A DNA stretch of 43,118 bases from Rhizophagus sp. LPA8_4_AMF (GCA_021464525.1 JADRCO010000210.1:1-43118), one strand, 5' to 3'. Shown: positions 9,741 to 21,610, counted from the stretch's first letter. Translations and numbers: made by a program. Notes: generated from the letters alone by a model not told the origin.

Positions 9741-11378
9741 TCTTATTAAATTTAAACAATTTTACTATTATATAAATTATATAGTTTTGATAATATACTG
9801 TATATCACAGGCTACACTATACTGGATATTTTGCAAATTTTAAAGATTTAGTTCTATACTCCTATTACACAAATTTTTACTACTAATAGAGGGTATTTAA
9901 AACATAAAATTATTTAGTTACTGTCACATACCACACCTAAGATATTTGTTAGATTATTTAAATAATAAAATCAATAGAGAATAGAACTTTTTTTTGAGAA
10001 ATACTATACATAGGAGGAAAATATTTCTTTAAAATAATTTTTATATTTGTATAAAATTAATATTTTTAATAAAATACTACTTTTTATAAGAATAAAATAA
10101 TAAAAAATAATAATAATAAATAATTTTATATATTATTATTTATTGAAAAATATATAAAAATCAAAAAAGTTTACTAAAAAAAATTTTTTTTATCATCTTT
10201 ATAAATATTATTAGTGGTTTAAATATAATTTTAAGTTTTTCTATTAATTATTATAGTTTAGGCATTTAGACAAATTATTAAGTTTTGACAATGTTAAAAT
10301 ATTTACCAATAGTTTAAATATTCTTAAAGTTTAAAATCTTAAAACTAGGTTAGCCCACAATCTTAGACTCTTATTAATAATAAGTTCTATTGATATCTTT
10401 CCAATATATGTTTAGAAAATTATAGCATTAGTAAAATGTATTTAGAAATTAATAAGAAACAGATATGATCTAGTCATATAAAATTAATTGCCTAAAATAC
10501 ATAGTACTAAACTTATAATGTATAGAAGGCTATTATGTATATAATGTATGGTTAATCATCACATAGTAAAATTATATAACTATACGTAATATAAAATAAA
10601 ATAGTCTAAGCCTATATATTATACCATACATTACTGCACCTGTGATTTGCATGTCTAGCAATATTTGTTATAATGTAAAAAAATAATGTTCTGAAAATAT
10701 ATATTAATAAAGTTTAGCAAGTTTGGCCATTTATTTTTTAATTGATACTAACTACTGCATAATTAATAAACATACATGTCCAGATTTTTTTGATCAATAC
10801 TGACACTGCATGATTATGTTCAAATTTTTTAATTAATACTAATATAGCATAAGTAGTAGACATGCATGTTCAAAATTTTCTTATAAATGCTATATAACTG
10901 CATAATACCAGAATCCCAAATAATACTAATATAGGTAACATTCAAGTTTGCTTAGTCATTATATAAAATTTTTAAAAATTTGCTTATTTTAGAGGTATTT
11001 TCAAAATTTCTTATCTTACATACCCCTGTTTTTAAGTGATTCAGTAATTGAAATTTAATCATCTTAGGTTCATTGAAATTGTCTTAATAAGATGAATTTA
11101 ATTATCCAGAGCGAATACAAAGGACACTGTATGTATATACATTGAGTAAAATGAATCCATTACATGAGTTTCTCTATCCCTTTTATGATGTCATCAATAG
11201 CGTCACTTTTAAAATTTTGTAAATAAATTTGTGATACATTGATATAAAACAAGATAAGTGCAAACAATGAAAATTATAAATTTTTCACTTTGGACTCACA
11301 ACAGTTTCTATTTCCTAGTAATATAAATTTTATTTTTCTAGAATCAATATTAATAAAATTAAATTTTTTGCATACAGG
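9741..11378. other. AT-rich stretch without a gene; degenerate repeats
   Basis: No coding signal was seen. An inverted pair TAATGTATGGT/ACCATACATTA lies near 10545 and 10625 and may mark an old fold-back element. Bases 10730-10905 hold about three degenerate copies of a unit with AATACTAA..ACTGCATAAT..ACATGTTCAAATTTTT. Confidence 0.4.
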
Positions 11379-11386
11379 ATATTACC
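11379..11386. repeat. Left target-site duplication ATATTACC
   Basis: This 8-bp sequence is repeated exactly at 12985-12992 in direct orientation, on the outer side of both inverted repeats of the enclosed element. An 8-bp duplication is the hallmark of hAT insertion. Confidence 0.7.
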
Positions 11387-12984
11387 TAAAGCTTCACATG
11401 AGCTAAGCTGGTTCACGAGCTTTTCAAAGCTAAGCTAAGCTAAGCCATGTTAAAAAAGCTTAATGGCTTACAAGCCAACTTAAAAAAAACTTAAGCCATT
11501 TATTGGTTCAACTTGAAAAGCTCGAGTCATGAAGTGGATCAGTTCAAAAAGTTTGAGCTAGTTCACAAGCCAGCTCAGTTATCATAAAATATTTAAAATT
11601 AAATTAAACTGATCAGTAACGCCATTACAGTTTGTAACTGCATTTTGGTATCAGTTATATAACTCACTGATCTGATTTAATGATTATTTAAAAAAAATTT
11701 TTTTTTTTATAAAAAAAGTTTTTAAAACTTTTTTTTTATTATTTGTAGGAATGCACTTTTCAGCACAAACACTAAAGGTAATTGAGGTAGAAAGAGGGTT
11801 CTTTTAAATTCTTTGAAACAAAATGTTACTAATATTCTTTTTTTTATTTTTTTGTAAAAACGCACCTTTTAGCACGGCTCCTGAAGGTAATTGTCAAAAA
11901 GAAGGGGGATTCTTTTAAGTTTTTGATACAAAAACGTTTGCTAATATTCTTTTTTTTTATTTTTTGTAGGAATGCACCTTTCAGCATAGCTCCTGAAAGT
12001 AATTGTCAAAAGGAAGGGTGATTCTTTTAAGTTTTTAATACAAAAATATTTACTAATGTTTTTTTTTATTTTTTGTAAGAACACACCTTTCAGCATGACT
12101 TCTAGAAATAACGTCAAAAAGGAGAGGATTCTTTTGGTTTTTTTGATACAAGAATATTTGCTAACGTTCTTTTTTTTATTTTTTTGTAGGAATACATCTT
12201 TGGTATGACTTCTAGAGGTAATTGTCAAAAGGGAGGGGATTCTTTTAAGTTTTTGATATAAAAACATTTGCTAATGTTCTTTTTTTTTATTTTTTGTAGG
12301 AATATACCTTTTGGCACGACTTCTAGAGATAACGTAAAAAGAGGAAGGGTTCTTTTAAATTTTTTGATATAAGAATATTTGCTAACGTTCTTTTATTTTA
12401 TTATTTTTAGGAACAGACTTTCTTTTTAGAGAACGGCCTTAGATCCCAGTTTTTGATTAATGGTATGTAATTTTATTTTTTTTTAATTTAAGAACATTAA
12501 TTGTTTTTATTTTAGAAAATGACCTTAAGACGACTTGAAAACTAAACAGGTTGCAGCATGAATAGTTTAAGAAGAGGAGTTCGTTAATTTTTTAAGGAAT
12601 ATTATTAGAGTTCCTTTTTTTATTCTTTTTAGAAAACATTTTTAGATGATTTGAAGAGGTTAACATGTCATGGTACGATTAGGAGGGATAATTTTTTAAG
12701 AAATCTTTTGTAGTTTTATATAAAATATATTATTTGGATAATAAAATGTTAATAAAAAAATTCTTCATATAAAATTACAATAAATATAAAAAAGCTCAAG
12801 CTAGCTCAAGCTAACCCAAATCTAGCTTGACTTGAGCCAGAATTTTCATAACTTAGCTTGGCTCACTTTAGCTCAAGCTAAAATTTTCATGGCTTGGCTC
12901 ATTATGTCTTGAGCCAGAATTTTTTTCTTGAGTCGAGCTAAGCCAAACTGTAGCTTGGCTCAATTCAGTTTGTGCAGAGCTTTA
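11387..12984. mobile_element. hAT-like non-autonomous element
   Basis: Both ends begin TAAAGCT and continue with CACA and TGAGCyAAGCT in inverted orientation, allowing a small gap. An exact 8-bp duplication ATATTACC flanks it. Subterminal regions (11400-11580 and 12790-12975) are packed with GAGCTNNGCT/AGCTNRGCTC motifs in both orientations, which are typical transposase-binding clusters of hAT elements. No transposase frame is present, and the 1.6-kb interior consists mainly of a ~110-bp tandem array. The exact duplication suggests a younger insertion than its surroundings. Confidence 0.75.
11730..12660 (+). repeat. ~110-bp tandem array with splice-site-like borders
   Basis: Seven to nine units. 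Each has a T-rich tract ending in TTTGTAG (or TTTTAG), a conserved segment of about 29 bases of the form GAATGCACCTTTCAGCAyrrCTCCTGAAG, then usually GTAATTGTC. Segments with both borders kept lie at 11749-11777, 11970-11998, 12190-12217 and 12411-12462. Others have lost one border (about 11873-11886, 12080, 12300, 12516, 12633). Several segments read N-x-P-F-S-x-x-P-E in one frame, but 28-29 base lengths would shift the frame if all were joined. The minus-strand open frame of 108 codons here is only the translation of the repeat. Confidence 0.6.
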
Positions 12985-12992
12985 ATATTACC
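12985..12992. repeat. Right target-site duplication ATATTACC
   Basis: Exact direct copy of 11379-11386. Confidence 0.7.
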
Positions 12993-13123
12993 TATATTAG
13001 TATTGTTCAGGATCCTTTGCCACCTTATTGATCATCTCGTGAGATAAATCTTTTACTATATATTAAAAATTATATTTGAAGTTTTATAACAAAATTTCAC
13101 AATAAAATTGTTGTGAAATTTAC

Positions 13124-13492
13124 TATTTTGATCTTGAAGTACTGGAAGCTACAAAAAAATAAAAAGAAGAAATGTTAGTATCATTTTTTTGAAATAAAAA
13201 TAATGATTTCAAAAATTACTTTTAAAATTTTGTCTAATGAGCATCTGAAAATCTGTAAACTTACAAAAAAAAGAAAATAAACAAATATTAGTAAATATTT
13301 ATTAAAAAAAAAAAGAATTTTAAAATTTTGCTTTCAAAATTCTGTTTAAAACCTATACTTTGGCATTCTGAACCTACAAAAAATAAAAAAAAAAAATGAA
13401 TATTAGTTCATTAAATATATATGAAAAAAAATCAAAAAAAAATATTTGAAGGTATTATACCTTTGAAATAACATCTGAATCTGTACTTCAAA
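13124..13492 (-). repeat. Second minus-strand array of micro-exon-like units
   Basis: Four units have the same layout and sequence family as the array at 349-1582: segments at 13461-13492, 13332-13373, 13220-13259 and 13124-13148. Each is bounded on the minus strand by TTTTTGTAG or GTAAG on one side and GT (once GC) on the other. The first three end in CAAAG, AAAA or GAAAG. A further weak unit may lie at about 13885-13910. Copies are as diverged from one another as from the first array. Confidence 0.5.
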
Positions 13493-14515
13493 CTTACAAA
13501 AAATAAATAAAATAAATATTAGCTAATATTTGTTAAATATTTATTTGAAATGAAGTTCAAAATCTATATCTTTAGTATTCTAAATTCAATATTACTTTTG
13601 AAATGTAGTGAAAGTAATTAGGAGAAAAATATGTCTAGAATTTTACAAAAAAACTTCTTTTTCAGTCTGATATTTCCACATACTGCAGATTATATACTAA
13701 ATATTGGACAAATGAACTTGCCAATTTCTATACTTTTAATAAAAAAACTTCTTTTTTTTTAGTAAAAAGGAAAACTTTGAAGCCTAAAAAAGATAAAAAA
13801 ATATTAACTATTTTTTTAACAGATTTATTTCTTCAATTGTATTAAAAGAAAAATAACTGAAGGTAAAAGAAAAAAAATTCTGACAAATTTAACTATTTTA
13901 CTCATAGGACTTGAAGCCTAAAATTTTTTCAAATCTTAAAACTTAAATTTGTTAAAAATCTTAAACAAAAGTAAAATCAGAAATTAAAAGTTGTTAAAAA
14001 TCTTTAATAAAAATAAATCAAAGTTTATTAATAATTATTGAGCTTTATCAAAAATTATTTGTTAGAAATAATCAGTAAGTTTAATTAATAAAAATAACTG
14101 AAGTCAGAAAGTTTAGTTATTGAACTTAATGAAAAAAATTCACCATTTTTTGAGTTAAAAGATTAATAAAATTCTGCAATATTAAAAAAATTTGCAGAAT
14201 TGCACAAAACTAATTTGGCTGTTAAACAAAATTTTGCAAAGTTGCAGAATTTTGCTAATTTTATAAATAAAAATATTCAACTATAGTTATCCCTCTCTAT
14301 AGTCACAAATCTCAGAATCACCTAATGCTATAACTATAGAGAAATGTGCTTGTTAGTGAAGTTTTACATATAATTATATATATATATATTTTTGATATCA
14401 GTATGATTATAGAAAAAATTTATATAAAATATTTTATTAAATATATATTTATTATTTTTTAAGGAAAAAATATTCAGATAAAATAAATGATTTAAAGTCA
14501 TAATGAACTATATAT
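13493..14515. other. AT-rich stretch without a gene
   Basis: No convincing open frame. A short (TA)n tract lies near 14375-14390. TTGCAGAATT-type motifs recur near 14175-14260. Apart from a possible extra array unit near 13900, nothing is assignable. Confidence 0.4.
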
Positions 14516-15320
14516 GGCCTGGTAATTTCCTATTTTCGTATAAATACGTAATTCGTAATCTTAGTAATTAATTACCAGATTTTTTAAAAAATATATAAAT
14601 ACATAATTATTTATACTATACGTAATTAGCGTAAATATTATTGGCTGATCATGACTTACATGATTTTTTATACAAATTATATCGGCCTTTTTCGTATTTT
14701 TACATATAAAAATGTTGGAATTATTAGTTCAGTGATTTTTTTGTGCATTTCTATATATAAAAATGCCAGAACTATCAGTTTTGGCATTTTTTCGTATTTT
14801 TATATAAAAAATACCAGAACTATCAGTTTTGGTATTTTTTTGCATTTTTATATATTAAAATGTTAGAACTATCAGTTTCGGAATTTTTTTGTATTTTATA
14901 TATAAAAATACCAGAACTATCAGTTTCAGCATTTTTTTGCATTTTATATATAAAAATGCCAGAACTATCAGTTTTAGCATTTTTTTTTATTTTTACATAT
15001 AAACTACCAGAACTATCAGTTTTAGCATTTTTTTTGTATTTTTATATATAAAAATGCCAAACTATTAGCTAGTTTTGGCATTTTTTTCATATTTTTATAT
15101 ATAAAAATGCCAGAACTATAGGTTTTGGCATTTTTTTTACATTTTACCAATAGTATTTATAGTAATTACGTTAGACATAATTATTTTTGATTAATTATGA
15201 AGACGTTAATAATTACGATTAACATAATTATTTACATTATACATAATTAATTACGAAATACATAATTATTTATATATTTTGAATTACGAATTACGTTTTT
15301 GGCTGATGAATTACCAGGCC
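14516..15320. mobile_element. TIR element with GGCCTGGTAATT ends and an internal minisatellite
   Basis: GGCCTGGTAATT at the left end is mirrored exactly by AATTACCAGGCC at the right end. Subterminal regions repeat AATTAC/GTAATT and ACATAATTATTTATA motifs on both sides, and GGCTGAT occurs in both halves. The flanking bases (ATATAT against ATGTAT) are only weakly similar, so no target duplication is claimed. No transposase is encoded. Confidence 0.6.
14690..15145. repeat. ~48-bp minisatellite, each unit a hairpin
   Basis: About nine copies of a 48-49 bp unit of the form AAAATGCCAGAACTATCAG, then TTTTGGCATTTTTT, then GTATTTTTATATAT. AAAATGCCA and TGGCATTTT within each unit can pair. The array sits in the centre of the GGCCTGGTAATT element. 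Open frames of 60-70 codons here are repeat translations, not genes. Confidence 0.75.
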
Positions 15321-15389
15321 ATGTATAATATGAACAGATTAACAAAATTTTAAAAAAATTTTTAATAAAATGTATATGATTCAATTACA

Positions 15390-15531
15390 GTATGATTTCC
15401 CAAAGGACGTTTTTCTGAAAACTTTAATGCCGCCCAACTGATTACATGTTCGTGCATAACTCCGCATAACTCAGGCTAAAAATTCAGGAAAATATTTTTC
15501 GGGATAACGTCCTTTGAAAAATCGTCCAACA
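15390..15531. mobile_element. ~140-bp MITE with AAAGGACGTT ends
   Basis: GATTTCCCAAAGGACGTTTT on the left matches the reverse complement of the right end (GATTTTTCAAAGGACGTTAT) with few mismatches. Pairing continues into the adjacent GAAAA. The centre contains CATAACTCCGCATAACTC, a short direct repeat. Outer borders are uncertain by a few bases. Confidence 0.55.
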
Positions 15532-17374
15532 AGGATATGATTTACATGATTTATGACTATATATAAAAAGAGTTTTGTATATACTAACTAATAACATTGT
15601 TCTGATAATTTGGATAACAGTGATTATACTTAATATTGTAATTATAAAGGAGGTGTTTTATTATTTAAAAAGATTGGAACTAGATACTATGTAACTAAAG
15701 AGAAGAAAGTGATTATATGTGGGATAACTATAGAGGAAGCTGACTGTATTTGCAAAATTGTAAAAATTGCAGAATTTTACAGTATATAATATGTTGCTAA
15801 AATTCAATATAATTTGGGATTTAGGATTTGGGCTATAATAAATTAATTTGGAATTTAAAATTTAAAATTTGGCATTATATGAAAAATTTGGGATTTGGGA
15901 TTTGGATTGGCAATTTTGAATTTAGGCAGCATGTATATTTTACAGCCAAATATACAAAAAAATAATAAAAAAAAAATAAAGATCTGCTAATTTTATAGAT
16001 TTCTGCAATTTTGCATCCTAAAAAATTTTCTGGTAAAAACTTAAATCTATTAAAATATAAATAAAAAAATTTTTTAACTTTATATAATTAAGTAAAAGTA
16101 AAATTTTTAAACAATTTATATATAAAAAAAAAATTAGAAAATAATTTTAACATAAAAACCAACTTTTACTTATTAAATATTATATTTATAAAACAAGAAA
16201 AATTTAATTAAAAATAGTTGAAAAAATAGAGAAAATCAGAGAAATCAAATTATATTTATATTTGATTATACAATTAAAGAAATCATATTAAATTGAAAAT
16301 AGTAATAATTAAAAAGAAACTCAAACTAGATTAAAAAAAACTAATTTAAACTTTTATATTACAAGTCTATTTAAATTTTAGAAAGTTAAATATAAATTGT
16401 TACTAATTTAAGAGGTTTACTTTTAATTATTTATATTTGGTTAATTTAAAAGCAGTGTTTAATAAAACATCAATAAAAAAAACGGTCTGTTAATTATATT
16501 TAATTATATTAGATTATTACTAATATACAGTAAATCAAATATTTTCAAATATAACAGATAAGCCAAATTTATTAAAATTAAATATTACTTTTTCAATTAT
16601 TAATAAAAGTTGATTAAAAACTGATAAAAAGGTGTTGTCATTCACAGATTAAATAGGATATTAATAAGTTGCAAATAAGTTATCAATTAACTATTAATTA
16701 ACTATTCTATTGGTAATTTATTAAACCTATACTGTAATTTGTCACCAATTAGGTAGACTGATTGTTAGCTGATTAATAATCTATCAATAAACTATTAATT
16801 ACTGATTTAGTAAAAATACCAATAGGGTATTAATAGATGACCAATAAATTATAAATTAGCTAATAATTAGCCTGTCTGATTAATGATAGGTTATAGTGCA
16901 AGTTTATTTAATAGGCTATTAATAGGATAGCTGATAGATAACTGATTGATAATTTAATTGCAATTTATTAATATCTTACTATTTAACTAATTTTGATTTG
17001 TAATTAATAAAAATTAATTAAAAAAAATATCAGCTGATTTATAAGTTTTTTTAAGTTATAACTTGACTAAAAATTGATTAAAAATTAATTAGTTGATTTA
17101 TATTTTAATAGAGATAATATATGTCAATATAAAAAGATTTAGCTATAAATTATTATATTAAATTTTAGCTGATTTTTGGTTGATTTTTAAATTGATTTAA
17201 ATTACTGCAAATTAGCCAGATTTTAGCTGAAATTTATCTAATTTGTTATATTCAAAATTGTCTTTTGGTTAGCATGGTGTTGATATTTTTCTGAATTTTT
17301 ACATATTAATAATTAAATTTTACAAATCACATTTTTAAATTGTTAATTTTTTTTATATTAATTTAATACTATTA
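15532..17374. other. AT-rich repeat-like stretch without a gene
   Basis: No coding signal was seen. From about 16600, motifs of the types CTATTAATTA, CCAATAAATTA and AGCTGATTTTTGGTTGATTT recur in both orientations and continue to about 17830. They look like a strongly decayed repeat or transposon body. Unit borders cannot be drawn. Confidence 0.4.
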
Positions 17375-17502
17375 CAGCCATTTTCAAAATGGTTGAGGCA
17401 GTTTATTTGGGATTGAATATTCGAATACCAATATTCGTCCGGTATTCAGTTTTCTTTTTTTTTATTCAAACATAACTGCATCAACCATTTTGAAAATGGC
17501 GA
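17375..17502. mobile_element. 128-bp mariner-like MITE, palindromic termini
   Basis: The ends GCCATTTTCAAAATGGTTGA are inverted copies, with one mismatch up to GCAGTT. TA flanks both sides (17373-17374 and 17503-17504). Each terminus is itself a palindrome (CCATTTTCAAAATGG), so every end can fold alone or pair with the other end. Confidence 0.65.
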
Positions 17503-19611
17503 TAATTAAATATAATAATTTTTTACTGTACTTTTTTTGAATTTTAATAATATATTAATTTACCATAAATCAGAAGTATTAATTTGTAATTTTAGCTAAT
17601 AATATTGGCAAATTTTAGGCTAATTTGCCTTTTTTTTTAATTTTAACTTATATCAATTAGTTATTAATCAAATAAAATAATTTATTGCTAAATTTTTATT
17701 AAATTGTTAATTGGCTATCAATCAGTTATATGAATTTGTAATGTTAGCAAATTTTGGTCTGATTTTAGGTTGATTTGCTATTTGTCCAATTTTTTTGATT
17801 TTACTAATATAATTGTCTAGTTTTATAACTAAACCTTTGTTGAAAACTATATAGTATATGTATAAATTACTTTTTAACATTTTTTCAAGATTCAAATAAT
17901 AATCATATTGAATTTTTTTATTTTTTAGTAATTTCTCAAGTATACAAGTTTTGCATTTAAATAAATATTTTCTTTATTGAAAAAAGGAATTTCTTGAAAG
18001 TTAGATTCCATTTTATTTATTAGAAATACTATTTTTCTTTACAATTAAAGAAAAAAAAGAAAAAGTTTATTTTACAACTAATTTATAACTGATTTGATTA
18101 AATTTTATTTATAATTTATATAATCATTAATATATAATACTAAAACTTTAAAGTGGAAATAATTATTTTTTAATTAAAATTGATATTATTTATTTATTGT
18201 ATATGTGAATATCATTGATATCCTTTTTGTTATTTATATTACATCACTTTTTTTTTTATTTTTCATATGTATTTTGGGAATTTGAAATTTTTTTGTTATA
18301 AAAAAATCTATTTTTCTCACCCTCTTTAAATGTTACACATTAATTTTGGCTGGCATTATGTAATTTTGTCCAGAAAAGATGTTGCTATAGGTAATAAATA
18401 AATTTACTTTTTAAAATATTATTAATTTTTCAATTTTTTTTATTGAATTTCTAATATTAATAAAAAATAACAAATATTTACATAAATAAGAATATTTTTA
18501 TTATCAATTAGCTTTGTAAACTAAATCAAATTATTTTTTTTGGTATAAAATCTTATTTATCAAAAAATCATAAACTAGTATGATAAATTATTTTAATTTA
18601 TAATTTAAAAATAAAAAATAAAATAATATTAGTACTTTTAAAAATTTAATTAAATTAATAAAATAAAAACTTCATAACTCTCTGGATACACCTTCTTGGG
18701 TGAAGATCTGATCTAACAAAGTTTGTATAAACAAGTATCAATAAAGTTACTGCTCCCAGTGAATATAATGTTCAAAAAAAATAAAATAAGATAAAATAAA
18801 ACCTTCACTATAAATAAAAATAGGTTGATTTTAAAGAATTTGCTTATAAAAATTTGTATTATAAAAATTTGTATATAAAAGTCTGTAAAAATTAAAAAAT
18901 GACATGGAAAACGATCCAAAAAGTCTCATGACAAAACTTTCTTGTAGTACATGCAAATAAATGCAAAATTGTGAAATTTTTAAAATTTCCTAAGCGTTAC
19001 ATTTATATCAATAGGGGGGGGGGGGGGGGAGGTATACTGTGTCAGGCCATGTTCAAAAAAAAAAGCTAAGTAATATTGTTTAGGAGAATAAAAATCAGTG
19101 CCGAAATTCCCACGTATTTGAACATATTAATTATGATTCAGCGACGGAAAAAGCTAATGAATACTGGCAAATTTTAATTCTTATGTAAATATATACATAC
19201 GTACTTATTATAATATATATATGATTGCAAACAAGAATTTTGCAACTTTTAATGATCAACAAAAACTTGAAAGTGGTCCTACATTATTACATTATTCGAA
19301 TACTCGCGGATTATGCAATATGCAAGGTAGAGATTTCGTAATAATACGCGATATGACTCAGCAAATAACAACTCCCTAGGAAAGATTTCAATGCCCCATC
19401 CTTAAAATGGCAAAATTAAAAATTAATATTAAATAAAGCACGCTCCTTGTATTAGGTAAATCTGTATCAGGATTATCCGTGAGACGAATTCGTCAACAGA
19501 TAAGGATAATACTAGAATACTAGAATAATTACTGAAAAAGTACCAAACTTGCATCGGATAAATTATAAATTATCCTTGTTCATATAATATTAAAATTAAT
19601 AACACAACGTT
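17503..19611. other. AT-rich stretch, boundary between repeat and gene compartments
   Basis: Up to about 19,000 the sequence is repeat-like and very AT-rich. A run of 16 G lies at 19014-19029. After about 19,100 base composition becomes less extreme and simple repeats thin out. No gene was recognised; the frame at 18713-18919 (minus) has no recognisable feature. Confidence 0.4.
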
Positions 19612-20002
19612 TTAAAATTTAATTAATTCAAGGAAGCGAAATATGAAATATGCGTATTGTAAATAATCTTCTAATATATATCCAATAATAAAATAAACGC
19701 GATATAACTTTTTCAAAGCGAAACTATCGATAATTGATTGTGTCATTAATGCATAATTAAAAAAGTTAATATTGATCTGTTTTGGAGCCGGTACTACTGT
19801 ATTCAGTATCACAAAAAAGTGCTCAGAATTTAGATTTCAAATAAACATCTTCATGTCTAGATTCACGATTCTTTCTTCGAAAAAAATACGAAGCTTTTGT
19901 TCTAGTCCTGATTCATATTCTTGCCCTTTCTCTATGCCAAGATTAACTTGTATCACATTAAATTTCTCGGAAAAAGTCAAAATTTTGCGTTCTCAAAAAT
20001 AA
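19612..20002 (-). other. Possible unrecognised exons or gene remnant
   Basis: On the minus strand, one frame is open from about 20002 to 19612 except for a single stop near the middle, which is long for this composition. The first part follows a T-rich tract ending in TTTTTGAG (a possible acceptor). It reads F-S-E-K-F-N-V-I-Q-V-N-L-G-I-E-K and then E-E-R-I-V-N-L-D-M. The second part (66 codons) is rich in aromatic and aliphatic residues. I recognise no domain. It could be exons of an unmodelled gene, a relic, or chance. Confidence 0.2.
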
Positions 20003-21008
20003 AAAAAAAATCTTAACAATTATTAATTTGATGTTCATTCACCCTTAGTGATCTTGTTGGGATTAACTTCACAATTCAAGGCAATTAGTATAATTTGGAG
20101 ATTTAAATAAGACCTTAAAAGGGAAAGATTTTTTTTTTTTTTGTGTTTCAAATTTCGATTTAAACTATGAACTGACGGACTGAATGTAGAACAATATGTC
20201 TACGGAATTAAAGGACAATTCGGGTAATTTTAATGATGTTTTTTTCTTTTTTTTTTTTTTAGAAAATTCGGAAGATTGGGAATTTTTTTTTTTACCAATA
20301 TATTTTAATCAACTTTTCTGTAGGTTATAAATATATTGTATAAGATATTTTCGTTTTCATTGTCTCCGAAACATTTACTATTATTAAGTAAAACTGTTCA
20401 AAAGTACATGCATGTACCTAAGTAAGGGAATTCGTTGTTATCTAAAATTAAACCAAAGTAATTATCACTTGAAAAAAATAAATATGTAGTATTTAGTTTG
20501 TTTTTCTTAAATCTACGTGACGTAACAAAGAAAATTTCCGGAATAAACGGGATATCCGACGAATCATAAGAGCGAAAAAAATTAGCCATTTCTTCAATCC
20601 CAGGTATTATATTATTCTAAGATGCCGAAGTTCTAAAGCACGTGCTTCTATCCTCTTTAATTACAATATTTTGTTTATCATATCTTCGAAATATCAACTA
20701 TCAAGTGAAGGGAACGATTATTTGTTTGTTTGTTTGTTTGCTAAAATGCGTTAAATAATTCAAATTTGTTTTCATTGTCGTAAAAGAAAAAAAAACAAGA
20801 GGATAGATAAGAGAATTATCAAATTTTAATCAGAAGATTCAAAATATACCTTATATTTATATCCGCGACGGAATTCCTTTTCTTTGTTTTCTTAAAAAAA
20901 AAATACTTTTAGAATAAATAACGGCCGTCGGCAGGTCGCGTTGTGTTCGGGGGGAATGTTTTGATAATTTATAGCAAAGATAAAATTCAAGTCGTACAAT
21001 TCAAAGAA
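20003..21008. other. Intergenic region upstream of the GPCR-like gene
   Basis: It contains five TTTG units (20721-20740) and a short GC-richer patch near 20920-20960. The frame at 20398-20589 (minus) has no recognised feature. Probable upstream regulatory DNA for the following gene. Confidence 0.35.
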
Positions 21009-21483
21009 ATGGAATGGATCAGTTATGAATCGTTGCACCAAAATCTTTCTTGGAGAATTAAGGTTCGCCCCGTAAGTAAACGGAAATTCTTGTATTTTTT
21101 TTTATAACCGTTAAATTTAATTTGTCAGTTGTCTTGATTCACAACCAGTAAATCGATTTCTTAATTCAGTTTATTAATAGTTGAAATGCAAGGAGGAGTC
21201 ACGGAGGTCACACATTTTCAAACTCACGCACCAATCCATGCTTTCGCATAGTAAATCTTTCACAATAGACAATGAAAAAGTCTCAAGAATATATCCTAAA
21301 TAATTTACCACCTTTATAGATCCTGTGATCATTTACGGATATCAAAATATATATCAATTGAATTCTCTATAAAAAAACTTTCCACCTCTTCTTTTTTTTT
21401 TATTTTTATTTTTAATATTAGTACTTTTATTATTTAATATTCCTTTCTTTTAATTTTTTTTTTTCTTCATGTTACTCTTGCAG
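21009..21483 (+). other. Probable spliced 5' leader with a short upstream ORF
   Basis: A strong donor (CCCC then GTAAGT at 21072) and a strong acceptor (long T/C tract and CTTGCAG ending at 21483) define a likely 412-base intron before the GPCR-like gene. The first exon carries an ATG at 21009. Read through the splice, it ends at a stop shortly after the acceptor, giving an upstream frame of about 33 codons. It does not enter the receptor frame, so it may tune translation. Transcription start is not known. Confidence 0.45.
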
Positions 21484-21610
21484 ACAATAAGGCGACGAGG
21501 TGAAAGAAGAAAACTTTGAAAATTTTATAAAAAAAAAATAAATCCTTTTTTCACTCGTTGTAAAAAAAAGAACATTAAGAAATAAATTGTTCAGCTTGAA
21601 TTTCTGCATT

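Noticed and set aside
11941-12267. 108-codon open frame on the minus strand
   Set aside because: It is the translation of the ~110-bp tandem array in the hAT-like element and repeats with the unit; the splice-like signals are on the other strand.
14651-15051. Two open frames of 60-70 codons with a repeated E-L-S-V-S-x-F-F motif
   Set aside because: Translation of the ~48-bp hairpin minisatellite; no independent coding signal.
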